In this document: positions 18,844-28,594 of the stretch, in pieces
Position numbering within the stretch: the stretch's first letter is position 1
How the letters are laid out: each line of letters opens with the position of its first letter
Assembly: GCF_022808595.1 (NCBI RefSeq)
Contig: NZ_JAKUCN010000007.1
Span: 1-64,000 of the forward strand
Length of the DNA: 64,000 nucleotides
Reading direction: 5' to 3'
Source of the DNA: Microvirga solisilvae
GTDB lineage: Bacteria; Pseudomonadota; Alphaproteobacteria; Rhizobiales; Beijerinckiaceae
Position numbers and translations under genes: made by a program
Notes under the pieces: model-generated
What the model was told of the DNA's origin: nothing
The model's input: only the letters and a program-made list of their open reading frames with translations
The model's database searches: none

Positions 18844-21800
18844 TTAAGTTCCCTGAGACGTGGACGAGAAAGCCCGTTGCTGCACGCTGCCATCGGCTGC
18901 CGTGCAATCGGACTTACCCGCTGGATCGAAAATATGAAGATCGGCGCCGCCTTCGAAATAACCGCGCTCGCGCAAATGGCAGCTGATCGCTGGCTTCACA
19001 GGACGGCAGGTGCTTGCAATCAACGTGTCTGCCTTAGACGAGGATTGCAGAACAAGCCCTTCAAGCCCTCGCAGATCGCCACCAAACAGCCGGCGCGACT
19101 GCCTCACGAACGTGTTTGAGAACATTGTCAAACCAGACGCACCTTGAGCGCTGATTCCGACACCGTTTGCGGAGATCCGATTACGGCGGAGGGAAATGCT
19201 CGTCACGGCATCATAAGGATCAGCCTTGAAGTCCCTCGTTTCTCCGCTCTTAGTCTCGAGAAGATTGGCAACATAAGCATTCACGCCTGCACTGCCGTTG
19301 GCCTCAATTCGGTTGCTATATGCTGCAATTTCGAAGCTGTTGCGAACCTTGAGACCATCCCGCTTGTTGGCAAGAAGATAATTATTCGTCATCAGATTGC
19401 AGGAACTCTCAAAAAGAGTGATTCCATCCTGAACGTTGTTGAAAGACGTATTGGCATGAATGATGTTGTTGGCGCTGTCCCGGTCCAGCATGATCCCGGA
19501 CCCAACATTATCGAAGGTCAGATTACCAACCATGATGCTGTCATCGACTTCGCGCGAGACGATGATGCCGTGCTTGACCATGGTCCCATAGGTCGTATTG
19601 AGCGCAATCGTCAGATTACGTGTCCGGTCGTGTGGATCGAGGCCGTAGATGACGTTGTCGACATACTCGTTTCCAACGATATAGACATTCTCGGCCTCAT
19701 AAGAATAGAAGCCGAAATGCGAGTTGCGGAACACGTTATCGACCACATAGCCGGTTGCATGAGCTTGGTCGCGTAACTCGGCCACGAGGATGGGCCCGGA
19801 TGAATACGACAACCCATATGACTTCGAGTTCTCGTATCCAAGAGCCGTCAAAACGGACCCGGCAACATTCATCTGCCCATCACCCCAGCTCAGGAGGAAG
19901 GGGCGGAATTCATGCACTTTGCTCTTGTCAGACCAAGCCGGCTGCCCTGCCTTCTCGTCGTACCCGACGATCTCAGCATCCACGACATCAAGCTTTCCCG
20001 CATTCGCGATGAAGGCCCCTGCATTAGCACTGAAGCGATAGGTCCCCACATCCAGCCGGGAGAGGATGAGGCTGGCACCAGGAGCAACGAAAACGGGGGC
20101 GCGGAGAGTAACGATGTCGCCATCAATGGCAATCAGATCCCGGTCCTGCGTCCCCTGAAGCTGACGGGCGATCATACCCAACGTCGTGATGCCGGATTGA
20201 ACGATAATGACGCGAGGCGTCGTCAGGCCCTGGTACCGCACCGCCTGCTCGATACGGGTTTCTCCATTAGGGCCTTCGTCCAGGAACTTTGAGATATACA
20301 GATTGTATTTTGCGAAAGTTGCGCCTGCTATGGCCCCTGAGGGCCAGGCTATGGTGGCACGAATATCGGACGCCTTGGGAAAACTCTTTGGCACCGGCGG
20401 CCGCACAGCAGCCGTTGCCTCATTCTCTATTGATGCCAGAGATAGGCCGCGCCGCGTCCGCCTCTCACGTCCAATTTCACTCTCTTCTGATACCTCGGGA
20501 GGAATCGTCTCCACAGCATCGCCTGCTTCGGCCTGATCTTTTGCAGACTCTGACAGGAACGCCATCTGGGCTTCAGCAAGTCGACGGAAAGCCGAACCAC
20601 GCACTCTATCGTCCTTGATCGAACGGATAAGGTCGGCAGCCAGGATAACGCCATTGGGCGTCCCAATCAGATCCAGGGCGATCTCGACCTTGTCTTCTGC
20701 GTCGATGCTCTGGGCGAAGCTGCGCTTAAGAATGGCATCAGGAAGATTGCTACGCTTCTTCTGCTCTATGGCCTGCTTCGCATCGGCCTTCGCCAACGCT
20801 TCATCTGCTCGCGAGCGAAGTTTGTCATCGATAATCCGCTGCCTGAGTTCACCAGCCCTAGCCTTATCGCCAAGATCGGCAAGAGACTTCACAATTGTGT
20901 AGTAAGCCTTGTCCCGATCCAGCTTCTGCTGAGCTTCAGCGATACGGATTGCCTCGTTATAAGCCTGCTCCCATACTTTTCCTTCCTTCTTCTTGCTGGC
21001 CTGCCGGCTAATTTCAACCCATGCCTCGACTTGGTGCTCCTTGTCCGCGATCCGCCCAGCGAGACTTGTTGCCTCGCTGAACTTACCGGATTGCGAATGA
21101 GCCTTTACCACGGCGGAGAGCACACGCCCTGCATCCTCGGGATCCGTCAGCTCGGAACCGATATGCAATGCGCTTGTTGCGTCTCCGGCCTGCGCCTTGG
21201 CCCGACCGATGCCGCTCAACGCATGGGAACGATCCTCCCTCTCCTGGACCTGCGGCAGAAGAGCCTCTGCGTCGGCAATTCGATTGCCGTCCGCGAGGCG
21301 CTTCGCGAGATCCCCAAGTGCCGATGAAGATTCCGATCCCGTTTCAAAACGCTTCGTATAAAGAAGTGCTTGATCTAACCGATCCGCTCGAGTCAACGCA
21401 CGAACCACTTCCGGCCAAACGACAGCCTGCGCGGCTTTGTCGGATGCTTCAGCACCTTGGATTGCCCGATCGAACAATGGCTCAGCCATTTTCTCGTAAC
21501 CGGATCGGGCCAATTCACTTGCGACGGCCAGCTGCGCCGTGATCTTCGCAGAACCGTCTTGCATCGTCTCGAGGATGCTCACTGATTGAAGCGGAATGCC
21601 CTTGGCGACGAGTTCCGTGACGATGCTGGCGAGCGCTTTTTCTTGATCACTGGAACCGAAGAATCCCTGACTCGCTGCGATGGCGGTATCATAATCCTGC
21701 GTCTTGAGAGCGGCTGACAGGATGTCCGACAGGAGCTTTTCCCCCTGATCGCCATTACCAAGAGCCAAAGCCAACGACAGACTGCCACGAACATCGCCGG

Positions 21801-22572
21801 CTGCCAGGCGCTTACGGGCTTCGGCGTCGAGCTGTGCCTTCTCTGCTTTCTGCCACTGCGTTCCTTTCAACATGGCGAGAGCGAGATCCTGTCGCGCATA
21901 GGCACGGTCGCGGGGGCGCGGAATGAAGCCTATAGCCCGATCCGCTAGAGAATAACCGCTCTGTCCTAGAGTTGTCGCCAGTCTGGAAACCGCATTGTAG
22001 GCTCCAGATTGCTCACCTGCACCGGAGATCGATTTGGCTGCGTCGAGGGCAAGCGTGGCGTAACGCAGCGCCCGGTCCTGAACTCCGATCTTACTATAAG
22101 CAAAACCAATATCGATGAAGGCAGCCACACGATACTCAGGGGATCGCTGCTCGCTGGCAATCTGATGAATCGTGACGCCAAGCTCCATCCTGTCCGTATT
22201 GGATTGGGCCGTACTCATATCCCCGAGCGATGCCTGCAACAGCATGGCGCCCAACATGTCATGCGATAGACCATCATCGGCGAGACGGTTAAGTTCCGCG
22301 CGTGCGCCATCGCGCAATTCTCCAGACCCAGCATTCTCCGGACCCGCGAACTTTTCAAGCAACTGGATACGTGCGAGAGCCACCTGATAGAAGTTTGCCT
22401 TCTGTTTTGGCGCAGCACCTTGTTCAGCAGAAAGAAAAGCCTGCCGAGCCTCCTCGGCAAGACGTGAGATCTCGTTGACTTCCTGAGCCCAGACAACTGA
22501 GCTCAGGAGGAGAGAAAAGACAGTTCCGCTCAGCAGACGGCGCCAACGATCAGATCGCGATGATACGATCAT
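18844..22572 (-). CDS. algG: Mannuronan C5-epimerase AlgG with large N-terminal helical-repeat extension
   Basis: A 1242-residue exported protein (signal peptide RRLLSGTVFSLLLSSVVWA). The first ~680 residues are Ala/Asp/Glu-rich helical repeats resembling TPR units (for example AEARKRLAAGDVRGSLSLAL). The C-terminal ~500 residues match AlgG: HEFRPFLLSWGDG, GYENSKSYGLSYSSGP, then YGLDPHDRTRNL with the catalytic His (DPHD at about residues 979-982; codons 19627-19638), KHGIIVSREVDDSI, QDGITLFESSCNLM and ADPYDAVTSISL. AlgG converts mannuronate to guluronate in the polymer in the periplasm and is normally about 540 residues; the extension is unusual. GGAGG six bases upstream supports the ATG at 22572, which overlaps algA by 23 bases. 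Confidence 0.9.
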   Translation of the reverse strand: MIVSSRSDRWRRLLSGTVFSLLLSSVVWAQEVNEISRLAEEARQAFLSAEQGAAPKQKANFYQVALARIQLLEKFAGPENAGSGELRDGARAELNRLADDGLSHDMLGAMLLQASLGDMSTAQSNTDRMELGVTIHQIASEQRSPEYRVAAFIDIGFAYSKIGVQDRALRYATLALDAAKSISGAGEQSGAYNAVSRLATTLGQSGYSLADRAIGFIPRPRDRAYARQDLALAMLKGTQWQKAEKAQLDAEARKRLAAGDVRGSLSLALALGNGDQGEKLLSDILSAALKTQDYDTAIAASQGFFGSSDQEKALASIVTELVAKGIPLQSVSILETMQDGSAKITAQLAVASELARSGYEKMAEPLFDRAIQGAEASDKAAQAVVWPEVVRALTRADRLDQALLYTKRFETGSESSSALGDLAKRLADGNRIADAEALLPQVQEREDRSHALSGIGRAKAQAGDATSALHIGSELTDPEDAGRVLSAVVKAHSQSGKFSEATSLAGRIADKEHQVEAWVEISRQASKKKEGKVWEQAYNEAIRIAEAQQKLDRDKAYYTIVKSLADLGDKARAGELRQRIIDDKLRSRADEALAKADAKQAIEQKKRSNLPDAILKRSFAQSIDAEDKVEIALDLIGTPNGVILAADLIRSIKDDRVRGSAFRRLAEAQMAFLSESAKDQAEAGDAVETIPPEVSEESEIGRERRTRRGLSLASIENEATAAVRPPVPKSFPKASDIRATIAWPSGAIAGATFAKYNLYISKFLDEGPNGETRIEQAVRYQGLTTPRVIIVQSGITTLGMIARQLQGTQDRDLIAIDGDIVTLRAPVFVAPGASLILSRLDVGTYRFSANAGAFIANAGKLDVVDAEIVGYDEKAGQPAWSDKSKVHEFRPFLLSWGDGQMNVAGSVLTALGYENSKSYGLSYSSGPILVAELRDQAHATGYVVDNVFRNSHFGFYSYEAENVYIVGNEYVDNVIYGLDPHDRTRNLTIALNTTYGTMVKHGIIVSREVDDSIMVGNLTFDNVGSGIMLDRDSANNIIHANTSFNNVQDGITLFESSCNLMTNNYLLANKRDGLKVRNSFEIAAYSNRIEANGSAGVNAYVANLLETKSGETRDFKADPYDAVTSISLRRNRISANGVGISAQGASGLTMFSNTFVRQSRRLFGGDLRGLEGLVLQSSSKADTLIASTCRPVKPAISCHLRERGYFEGGADLHIFDPAGKSDCTAADGSVQQRAFSSTSQGT

Positions 22573-23968
22573 ACTGATCCTCCAGACGCACAATATCGTC
22601 TTCGCCTAGGTATGATCCACACTGAACCTCGATCAGATGCAGCTCTTCATCGCCGATATTCTCAAGGCGATGCACGTCTCCTTGGGGGATGTAGACGGAT
22701 TCATTGGCAGTCATGATCGAAACGTTGTCACCAACAGTCACGCGTGCCGTTCCTGAGACAACTGTCCAATGCTCGGAGCGATGATGGTGATATTGTAGAG
22801 ACAGACGCCCGGCCACGGATACGATGATGTGCTTGACCTGAAAGCCTTCGCCCATGCGCAAGCATTCATAGGATCCCCATGGACGACGGACCTTCTTGTG
22901 GAGGCTCGCTTCAGGCCGGCGCGCTGCTGCCAGCTCACTGGCTAAACGCCCCACATTCTGAGCCTGATCAAGCGACCCGACGAGAACTGCATCGGCCGTG
23001 TCGACCACGACGATTTTTTCGACACCCATGACTGCGACAAGGCGCCCGTTGCCATGCACGTAGCTGTTGCGGACATCGTGCAGGATGGTGTCACCTCGCG
23101 AGACATTGCCGTTGCCATCCTTCGAGCCTACATCCCACAGTGCCGACCAGGATCCGAGATCGCGCCAATCCGGGGAAACAGGGATGCAGACGAGACGCTC
23201 GCTTTTCTCCATCACGGCATAGTCGATGGAGATTGCAGGCGCGGCCTCGAAGTCACTCGACAAGCGGATGGTGTCGTTGCTCCGGTGAGCCGTGCTCACG
23301 GCACGCTTGGCGCAAGACAAGACGTCAGGAGCATACTTCTCAAGTTCTTCGAGGATCGCGCGGGCTGTAAACATGAAGATTCCACTGTTCCACAGATGAC
23401 GGCCACCTGCGAACAGAACCTCCGCGACAGAGCGTTTAGGTTTTTCCACAAAACCTGCGACCCTGAAGCTCACTGCGTCAAAGAACTCACCGACTTCAAT
23501 ATAGCCGAAACCAGTTTCGGCATGCGTCGGTCGAATTCCAAAGAGCACAATCTGCCCTTGTAGCGCGGCCATGGCCGCTTCGTTGACAGCATCCGAGAAC
23601 ACTTCAGCCTTCTCGATCAGATGATCGCTCGGAGCAACCAGCATCAAGCGATCGGGATCTTCTTCTGTGATCAACGCGGCGGCGGCGGCGATTGCCGGAG
23701 CCGTGCTGCGAACAGATGGCTCTACGAGCAGCCTGACCGGTCCAGTTTGAAGCTCTCCGATTTCGCGCAGTGCGAGATCGCGGTGGTTGCTGTTGACGAT
23801 GACGAGGGGCTCGGCATAGAGATCTGTCTTGAAGCGCTGAACCGTTTGCTGAAAAAGACTACGCTCCCCCGATAGCGCATGGAACTGCTTGGGCTCGCCT
23901 GCGCGAGAGACCGGCCACAGACGGGTTCCAGAACCGCCACACATCAGAACGGGAATGATATTATTCAT
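22550..23968 (-). CDS. algA: Mannose-1-phosphate guanylyltransferase / mannose-6-phosphate isomerase (AlgA/ManC type)
   Basis: A 472-residue bifunctional enzyme. The N-terminal nucleotidyltransferase has MCGGSGTRLWPVSR (pyrophosphorylase loop), FGIRPTHAETGFGYIE and FVEKP, and WNSGIFMF. The C-terminal type II isomerase cupin has RPWGSYECL and SLQYHHHRSEHWTVVSG, with the metal-binding His residues. It makes mannose-6-phosphate from fructose-6-phosphate and GDP-mannose from mannose-1-phosphate, the precursor used by AlgD. The intermediate phosphomannomutase step (AlgC) is not encoded in the window. The ATG at 23968 has GGAG seven bases upstream; an in-frame upstream start at 24004 lacks family residues. 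In Pseudomonas algA is the last gene of the operon; here it is fourth. Confidence 0.93.
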   Translation of the reverse strand: MNNIIPVLMCGGSGTRLWPVSRAGEPKQFHALSGERSLFQQTVQRFKTDLYAEPLVIVNSNHRDLALREIGELQTGPVRLLVEPSVRSTAPAIAAAAALITEEDPDRLMLVAPSDHLIEKAEVFSDAVNEAAMAALQGQIVLFGIRPTHAETGFGYIEVGEFFDAVSFRVAGFVEKPKRSVAEVLFAGGRHLWNSGIFMFTARAILEELEKYAPDVLSCAKRAVSTAHRSNDTIRLSSDFEAAPAISIDYAVMEKSERLVCIPVSPDWRDLGSWSALWDVGSKDGNGNVSRGDTILHDVRNSYVHGNGRLVAVMGVEKIVVVDTADAVLVGSLDQAQNVGRLASELAAARRPEASLHKKVRRPWGSYECLRMGEGFQVKHIIVSVAGRLSLQYHHHRSEHWTVVSGTARVTVGDNVSIMTANESVYIPQGDVHRLENIGDEELHLIEVQCGSYLGEDDIVRLEDQYDRIIAI

Positions 23969-24024
23969 TGTGCATCTCCATAACTCTGAGTCTTTTTCAA
24001 GCATTCCCCGAATGCGACCTACGA

Positions 24025-25221
24025 TTATCTGAGGTCCGCGATGCGCTTGTCGTCTGGTTCTTGAGGCTGCTTCATGGCCTCTTCCGAGCCGCTCTCTGCT
24101 TTGCTGAAGAGCGAAGCGATATGATCGCCTGCCCAGTTCATTCCAGCCTGCACCTTGCCAGTCACAGCGCCTATTGCCGACCCCGAGAAGGTGTCGAACA
24201 TGACTGACACCGGCTGTCCGATAGCGCTGTCGTCGAGTTCACGTCCTGGAGCGAGTTTGACGAGGAAACGTCCCGCGCTTGCATCTTCATCAGAGAAGGC
24301 CGGAAGCGCCTCGATCTTGACATCTTTCACGAGAGTTCCGTCTGCGTACTCGATGACTGCCCTTGCTCCCCGATAGAAACGCAGGATATCGCTCTGGGGA
24401 ATACTGGCGGTGATGTAGGGAGTGCTGCCTTTCTCGCGCAAAACCAGAATGGGAGCGCCCTCTCGGACGAAGCTTGAGGCCCTGCTATACCGAGCCTGTA
24501 TGACGCAATCGCAGGGGCTGTCGATGACGATACTGCTGCTTCCTTGCGGCCCCTGGATCGTCAGGAGCGGTTCACCGGCCTGGACCTCCCCACCTGATGA
24601 GATGAATGTCACTTGGCCGCTTGAAGGGGCAGGAACCGTCACGAGGTCAGTCGTGATCAGCGCGGACTGCGCCGGAATAATATACATCTTCTGGAACACG
24701 CCGGTGCCGATAAACCCGGCGAGAAGCAATGTCAGACCCACAACCAGCCCATATCCTGCAATGCTCCGCCCGTAATGAGCAGCATTGGCGAGCAGGCCCT
24801 GAGGCGCAGGCCGCTGGGGCACTTCACGGGTCTTGCCCTCGTTGCGGCGCGAAACGACGTCAAGGACGTCGCCCGCCTCAACAACCTCTCCTGAGAGATA
24901 GGCATCAAGAATGAACCGCAGGAGGTTATGCTGACGTGGCGACACGTCGACAAATCGCATGCCAATCCTGCCGTGATCATTATTTACGTATCGCACCTCG
25001 GCCCTTACAGGCAGAGTGAGCTCATAGCCGTTAAAGGGAAAGACAAGAACGAGATCAACGATCTCGCATGGGCGGACAGAGAATGAACCCGTCCTGAGGC
25101 CAACACCGCCCACGGAAAGATCGACAACGGAGACGGCTACGCCGCCATGAAGGCATCTCATCGGCAAGCGATAACGCGGATGCTGGCGTTGAACCTCAGC
25201 TTCGTGCGTGATCGTCGACAT
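24025..25221 (-). CDS. alg44: Alginate polymerase subunit Alg44 (PilZ c-di-GMP receptor, membrane fusion-like)
   Basis: A 398-residue protein; Pseudomonas Alg44 has 389. The N-terminal PilZ domain keeps both c-di-GMP motifs: RQHPR (residues 12-16, RxxxR) and DLSVGG (residues 34-39, DxSxxG). A single membrane helix (YGLVVGLTLLLAGFIGTGVF) follows at about 165-185, then a periplasmic HlyD-like barrel (VPAPSSGQVTFISSGGEVQAGEPLL). In Pseudomonas, c-di-GMP binding to Alg44 is required for Alg8 to polymerise mannuronate, so post-translational c-di-GMP control is expected here. An ATG five codons upstream (25236) is an alternative start. It lies 30 bases after alg8. Confidence 0.93.
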   Translation of the reverse strand: MSTITHEAEVQRQHPRYRLPMRCLHGGVAVSVVDLSVGGVGLRTGSFSVRPCEIVDLVLVFPFNGYELTLPVRAEVRYVNNDHGRIGMRFVDVSPRQHNLLRFILDAYLSGEVVEAGDVLDVVSRRNEGKTREVPQRPAPQGLLANAAHYGRSIAGYGLVVGLTLLLAGFIGTGVFQKMYIIPAQSALITTDLVTVPAPSSGQVTFISSGGEVQAGEPLLTIQGPQGSSSIVIDSPCDCVIQARYSRASSFVREGAPILVLREKGSTPYITASIPQSDILRFYRGARAVIEYADGTLVKDVKIEALPAFSDEDASAGRFLVKLAPGRELDDSAIGQPVSVMFDTFSGSAIGAVTGKVQAGMNWAGDHIASLFSKAESGSEEAMKQPQEPDDKRIADLR

Positions 25222-25251
25222 TGCGTATTTCTCCATGTGAATATCACCGGA

Positions 25252-26853
25252 TTAGGGAAAGATCAGCAGCGCCCTGGGGGTCGGAAGAACTTCGACACTC
25301 CACGCGAGAAGGGCCAGGAAGGCTGCAAGCGAAAGGGTATGCATGTAGGCAGACATGAAGCTGCTGGCGATCAGCGGCCGCTTCGATGAGCGTGCTGCGA
25401 ACGTCGTCTTCTGGCGTGTCCACTTCTGCCGATCGAGGCGGAACGTGATGTGAACCTTCATCAACGATCCAAAGATCTGATTGAAATAAAGCAGGAAGGG
25501 ATAGAAGACTGAAACCCTCGGCCGTGACGCAAGAAGCGACAAGGTCAGCAGATAGCGCGATGTCAGGATCCACAGAGCATAGAGAAGGAAAGCATAGCCA
25601 TTGACGAAGAATGTCGCGATCATGGCCACGGCAAAGCCGACGAGAGATGTCCACATGGACATGCGCTGGTCTAGAATGGCCCACCAGGTGAAGAGTCCGA
25701 TTTTATCCGGACCGAGAGCAAGCGCTCGGGAGTTCGTGCGAAGCATATTGCCGAACCAGCGGATCATAAGCATCGCCGCAGCGGAGAAGAAGTTATCAGT
25801 CGGCGGATCTTCCACAGTCATGACAACCACGTCCGGAACGTAGATCATCTTGTAACCGCTGCGCAGAAGCCAGAACCAGCTCGACTTGTCGTCCCCCGTC
25901 AGGAACTTGAAGCGCCCCAGACGCCAGTGATCGATGTAGTCGAGCTCGACTTGCCGAATGAATCCCGGGTCGCAGACGATACTCGCGCGAAACATTGCCA
26001 TGCGCCCAGTCAGGGTAAGAACACGCTCTGACAATCCCATCGACGACATCAACGTGTGGCGCTGCGCGAAACGCAGGGCGTACCATTCCTGGAAGACTCG
26101 GCTTCCACGGACTTCGCTGACTTCATCTGTCGTCAGCGCGCCGATCCGCGGGTCATTCAGGAAGAAACCGGCACATTTCCGAATGAGGTCTTGTGGAACG
26201 ATGCTGTCGCCGTCAATGACAGCAACGACATCGTCATCGCCTGGGCACCGGCGAGCAATGGCTCGAAAACCATAGGCAAGAGCATCGCGTTTACCGGTTC
26301 CCGCAATCCTGACGACGACCAGGTCGACTTTGTCCTGATCGGCGCACAGGCTTCGAAACAGAGCCTTCACAAGCCTCTGGTCTCCCGTCTCGACGATGGA
26401 GGCAACGACCGTAACCTTGCCCGGAGCAGAAAGAGCTGCTTCGAACACAGCTTTATAAACCCGCGTGGTGACGGCCGAGTCGATGCGGAATGTCGTGACC
26501 AAAAGATAGGCGTTTGGCGCTTCCTGACCAATGAGAGCATCAGCCGTTCTGCGCATGTGGGGGAATACCTTGAGCCGGTAGACCAGGGCCCGCACGAAGT
26601 GCAGAATTCCCCATCCATAGCGCCAAAGCGCCAGCATGCCGACGGTGCCGATAAAGCCTCCGCCGATCATGCCATAGGCCTCCCTCGGCAGTTCGGCTGC
26701 AAAAGCCGCAACTGCAACGATATAGAGCAGATGTGCCCACACCGACTCAGAGAGTCGCGTGCTGCCGGTACTACCAGCAAATTCCCTGATAGAAGTCACC
26801 GGAACACCTTGTTTGATCGACACGAACGAGATCAATGAGCGGACGGTTATCAT
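25252..26853 (-). CDS. alg8: Alginate polymerase catalytic subunit Alg8 (GT2 glycosyltransferase)
   Basis: A 533-residue inner-membrane glycosyltransferase. GT-A features in order: RIAGTGKRDALAYGFRAI, AVIDGDS (metal-binding DxD), TDDE-like ALTTDEVSEVRG, LTGRMAMFR, FLTGDDKSSWFWLL (catalytic GDD) and MIRWFGNMLRTN (QxxRW-type acceptor motif). Two N-terminal and about three C-terminal hydrophobic segments flank the catalytic domain. It adds mannuronate from GDP-mannuronate to the growing chain and moves it across the inner membrane. The ATG at 26853 overlaps algD by 83 bases and has GGAAG six bases upstream; a GTG at 26799 would shorten the overlap. Confidence 0.93.
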   Translation of the reverse strand: MITVRSLISFVSIKQGVPVTSIREFAGSTGSTRLSESVWAHLLYIVAVAAFAAELPREAYGMIGGGFIGTVGMLALWRYGWGILHFVRALVYRLKVFPHMRRTADALIGQEAPNAYLLVTTFRIDSAVTTRVYKAVFEAALSAPGKVTVVASIVETGDQRLVKALFRSLCADQDKVDLVVVRIAGTGKRDALAYGFRAIARRCPGDDDVVAVIDGDSIVPQDLIRKCAGFFLNDPRIGALTTDEVSEVRGSRVFQEWYALRFAQRHTLMSSMGLSERVLTLTGRMAMFRASIVCDPGFIRQVELDYIDHWRLGRFKFLTGDDKSSWFWLLRSGYKMIYVPDVVVMTVEDPPTDNFFSAAAMLMIRWFGNMLRTNSRALALGPDKIGLFTWWAILDQRMSMWTSLVGFAVAMIATFFVNGYAFLLYALWILTSRYLLTLSLLASRPRVSVFYPFLLYFNQIFGSLMKVHITFRLDRQKWTRQKTTFAARSSKRPLIASSFMSAYMHTLSLAAFLALLAWSVEVLPTPRALLIFP

Positions 26854-28081
26854 CGACGACTTCCATCAGCCGCTTAGCCTCGGACCGATTGCCCAGGACA
26901 AAGACCTCGGCATGATCGACGACATCGTTGATGTCAGCCGTCAGCAAAGAGGCCAAATGCGGCAGATGAGATTGAACGAAACTCAGATTGGTGCCTGTGA
27001 GCTTCGAAATCTGGATGTTAGGATCATAGATCCTGATATCGTATCCGCGCCCGAAGAGACGTTCCGCCAGTTCGACAAGCGGGCTCTCGCGCAGGTCGTC
27101 GGTTTCTGGCTTGAAGCTCAAGCCAATGATGCCGATGCGCCGTTTTCCTGTAGCGGCAACCATGGCATAGGCACGCCGCAGCTGCTCCTCGTTAGCCTCC
27201 ATGGTCGCATCGAGAACCGGGGTCTGAACTTCAAGCTTGCGGGCCGCAAACCGCAGCGCACGGAGATCCTTGGGCAGGCACGATCCGCCGAAAGCAAAGC
27301 CCGGCTTCAGATAGGCTTTCGAGATATTAAGCCGTGTATCAGCGCATAGAACATCCATAACGGCGTGACCGTCGATGCCGGCTGCTTTACAAATGTTGCC
27401 GATCTCGTTGGCGAAGCTGATCTTCAGCGCATGCCAGGCATTATTGGTGTATTTGACGGCCTCAGCAGTGCGGATCGAGACGATCCGTGGCTCCACCTTG
27501 AAGATCCTGTGCAACTCGAGCAACCGATCAATTGTTGTCTGATCGTGACATCCGAAGATGATCGCACCTGGATCATAGTAATCCGCGATAGCCGTGCTCT
27601 CGCGCAGAAATTCCGGATAATAGGCGACACCAAACCCCACCCCTGCCTGGCGTCCAGATGCACGCTCCAAAGCTGGGAGAACGATACTCTCCATCGTGCC
27701 CGGAAGAATGGTCGAGCGCATCACGACAGAATGAAACGAATTCTTCTCGCGGATAGCTGCGCCGATCTCTTCGGCAGCGGACATGACATAGCCAGTATCG
27801 AGAGAGCCGTTCGAGCGCGATGGAGTGCCGACGCAAACAAACGAAATGTCGGAACCCTGAATGGCTTCACGCACGTCACTCGTGGCGTGAAGACGCTTAT
27901 TACGGATACCATCCTGGATTAACCCGTCGAGCCCTGGTTCAATGATTGGGCTGAGGCCAGCATTGAGCGGCCCGACCTTCTGCGGATTTGGATCAACTGC
28001 AATTACATTATGACCATCATTGGCCAAGCATGCGGCTGAGACGGCGCCAACATAACCAATTCCAAAGACACTGATTTGCAT
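26771..28081 (-). CDS. algD: GDP-mannose 6-dehydrogenase
   Basis: A 436-residue enzyme, exactly the length of Pseudomonas AlgD. It has the NAD-binding motif FGIGYVGAVSAACLA at the N-terminus, the catalytic Cys in FGGSCLPKD at residue 268 (the same number as in P. aeruginosa) and IGLSFKPETDDLRESP in the C-terminal GDP-sugar domain. It oxidises GDP-mannose to GDP-mannuronate in two NAD-dependent steps, the committed step of alginate synthesis. The ATG at 28081 gives the conserved N-terminus MQISVFGIGYVG; a longer frame from 28162 does not. First gene of the operon, transcribed from the 28082-28674 region. Confidence 0.95.
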   Translation of the reverse strand: MQISVFGIGYVGAVSAACLANDGHNVIAVDPNPQKVGPLNAGLSPIIEPGLDGLIQDGIRNKRLHATSDVREAIQGSDISFVCVGTPSRSNGSLDTGYVMSAAEEIGAAIREKNSFHSVVMRSTILPGTMESIVLPALERASGRQAGVGFGVAYYPEFLRESTAIADYYDPGAIIFGCHDQTTIDRLLELHRIFKVEPRIVSIRTAEAVKYTNNAWHALKISFANEIGNICKAAGIDGHAVMDVLCADTRLNISKAYLKPGFAFGGSCLPKDLRALRFAARKLEVQTPVLDATMEANEEQLRRAYAMVAATGKRRIGIIGLSFKPETDDLRESPLVELAERLFGRGYDIRIYDPNIQISKLTGTNLSFVQSHLPHLASLLTADINDVVDHAEVFVLGNRSEAKRLMEVVDDNRPLIDLVRVDQTRCSGDFYQGICW

Positions 28082-28414
28082 TAGGCTGTTCCCGATGGAC
28101 AATAATGAGATCGAGGCGCGAAGTTTTTGCGGCGCCGACACAGCCCAATAGATACTCCTCAAGCCCCCTTTTTCTCGTCACTATTTCGGCTGGCGAGATA
28201 CCCCCGACGGGTTAAGCGGATAGCTACTCCAGCAACTTCCAAATTTAACTCGGAAGATCTTCAAAACACCTATCGTTAGAGGCTTGCCGATTTCATCTGC
28301 ACAACTGCTCAGCAAGAATAGACCTACAAAGAGGCATCTTTTTCGAAGATTGAATTTGTTCCCTATTCAGGAGAATTTGATCATGCCGCCAAAAAGAACG
28401 CCTTCTCACTGAAA

Positions 28415-28456
28415 GGCCAAGCTTCAAGGTTTGATATATTTTATGCGGCCAAGCTT
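28415..28456. repeat. Direct repeat GGCCAAGCTT, two copies
   Basis: Identical 10-mers at 28415-28424 and 28447-28456, 32 bases apart (about three helical turns), so a dimeric or cooperative regulator could contact the same face of the DNA. They lie 330-375 bases upstream of algD. A regulatory role is inference. Confidence 0.5.
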
Positions 28457-28571
28457 TGTTTGAGGGATGAGTCCAAAACTTGTTTTACATGGACAAGGGG
28501 ATTTTCCTATGATTTATGGAATTACTTCAGTAATCAGTTGAAATATTTTCCTATAATAATTTACGCGCTCG

Positions 28572-28594
28572 GAATTCGGCCCTAGACCGAATTC
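28572..28594. promoter_or_regulatory. Perfect dyad, possible operator of the alginate lyase gene
   Basis: GAATTCGG (28572-28579) and CCGAATTC (28587-28594) form a perfect 8-bp inverted repeat around a 7-base centre, about 80 bases upstream of the lyase start. Size and spacing suit a dimeric helix-turn-helix protein. A weaker reading is a hairpin in a leader transcript. Confidence 0.45.
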
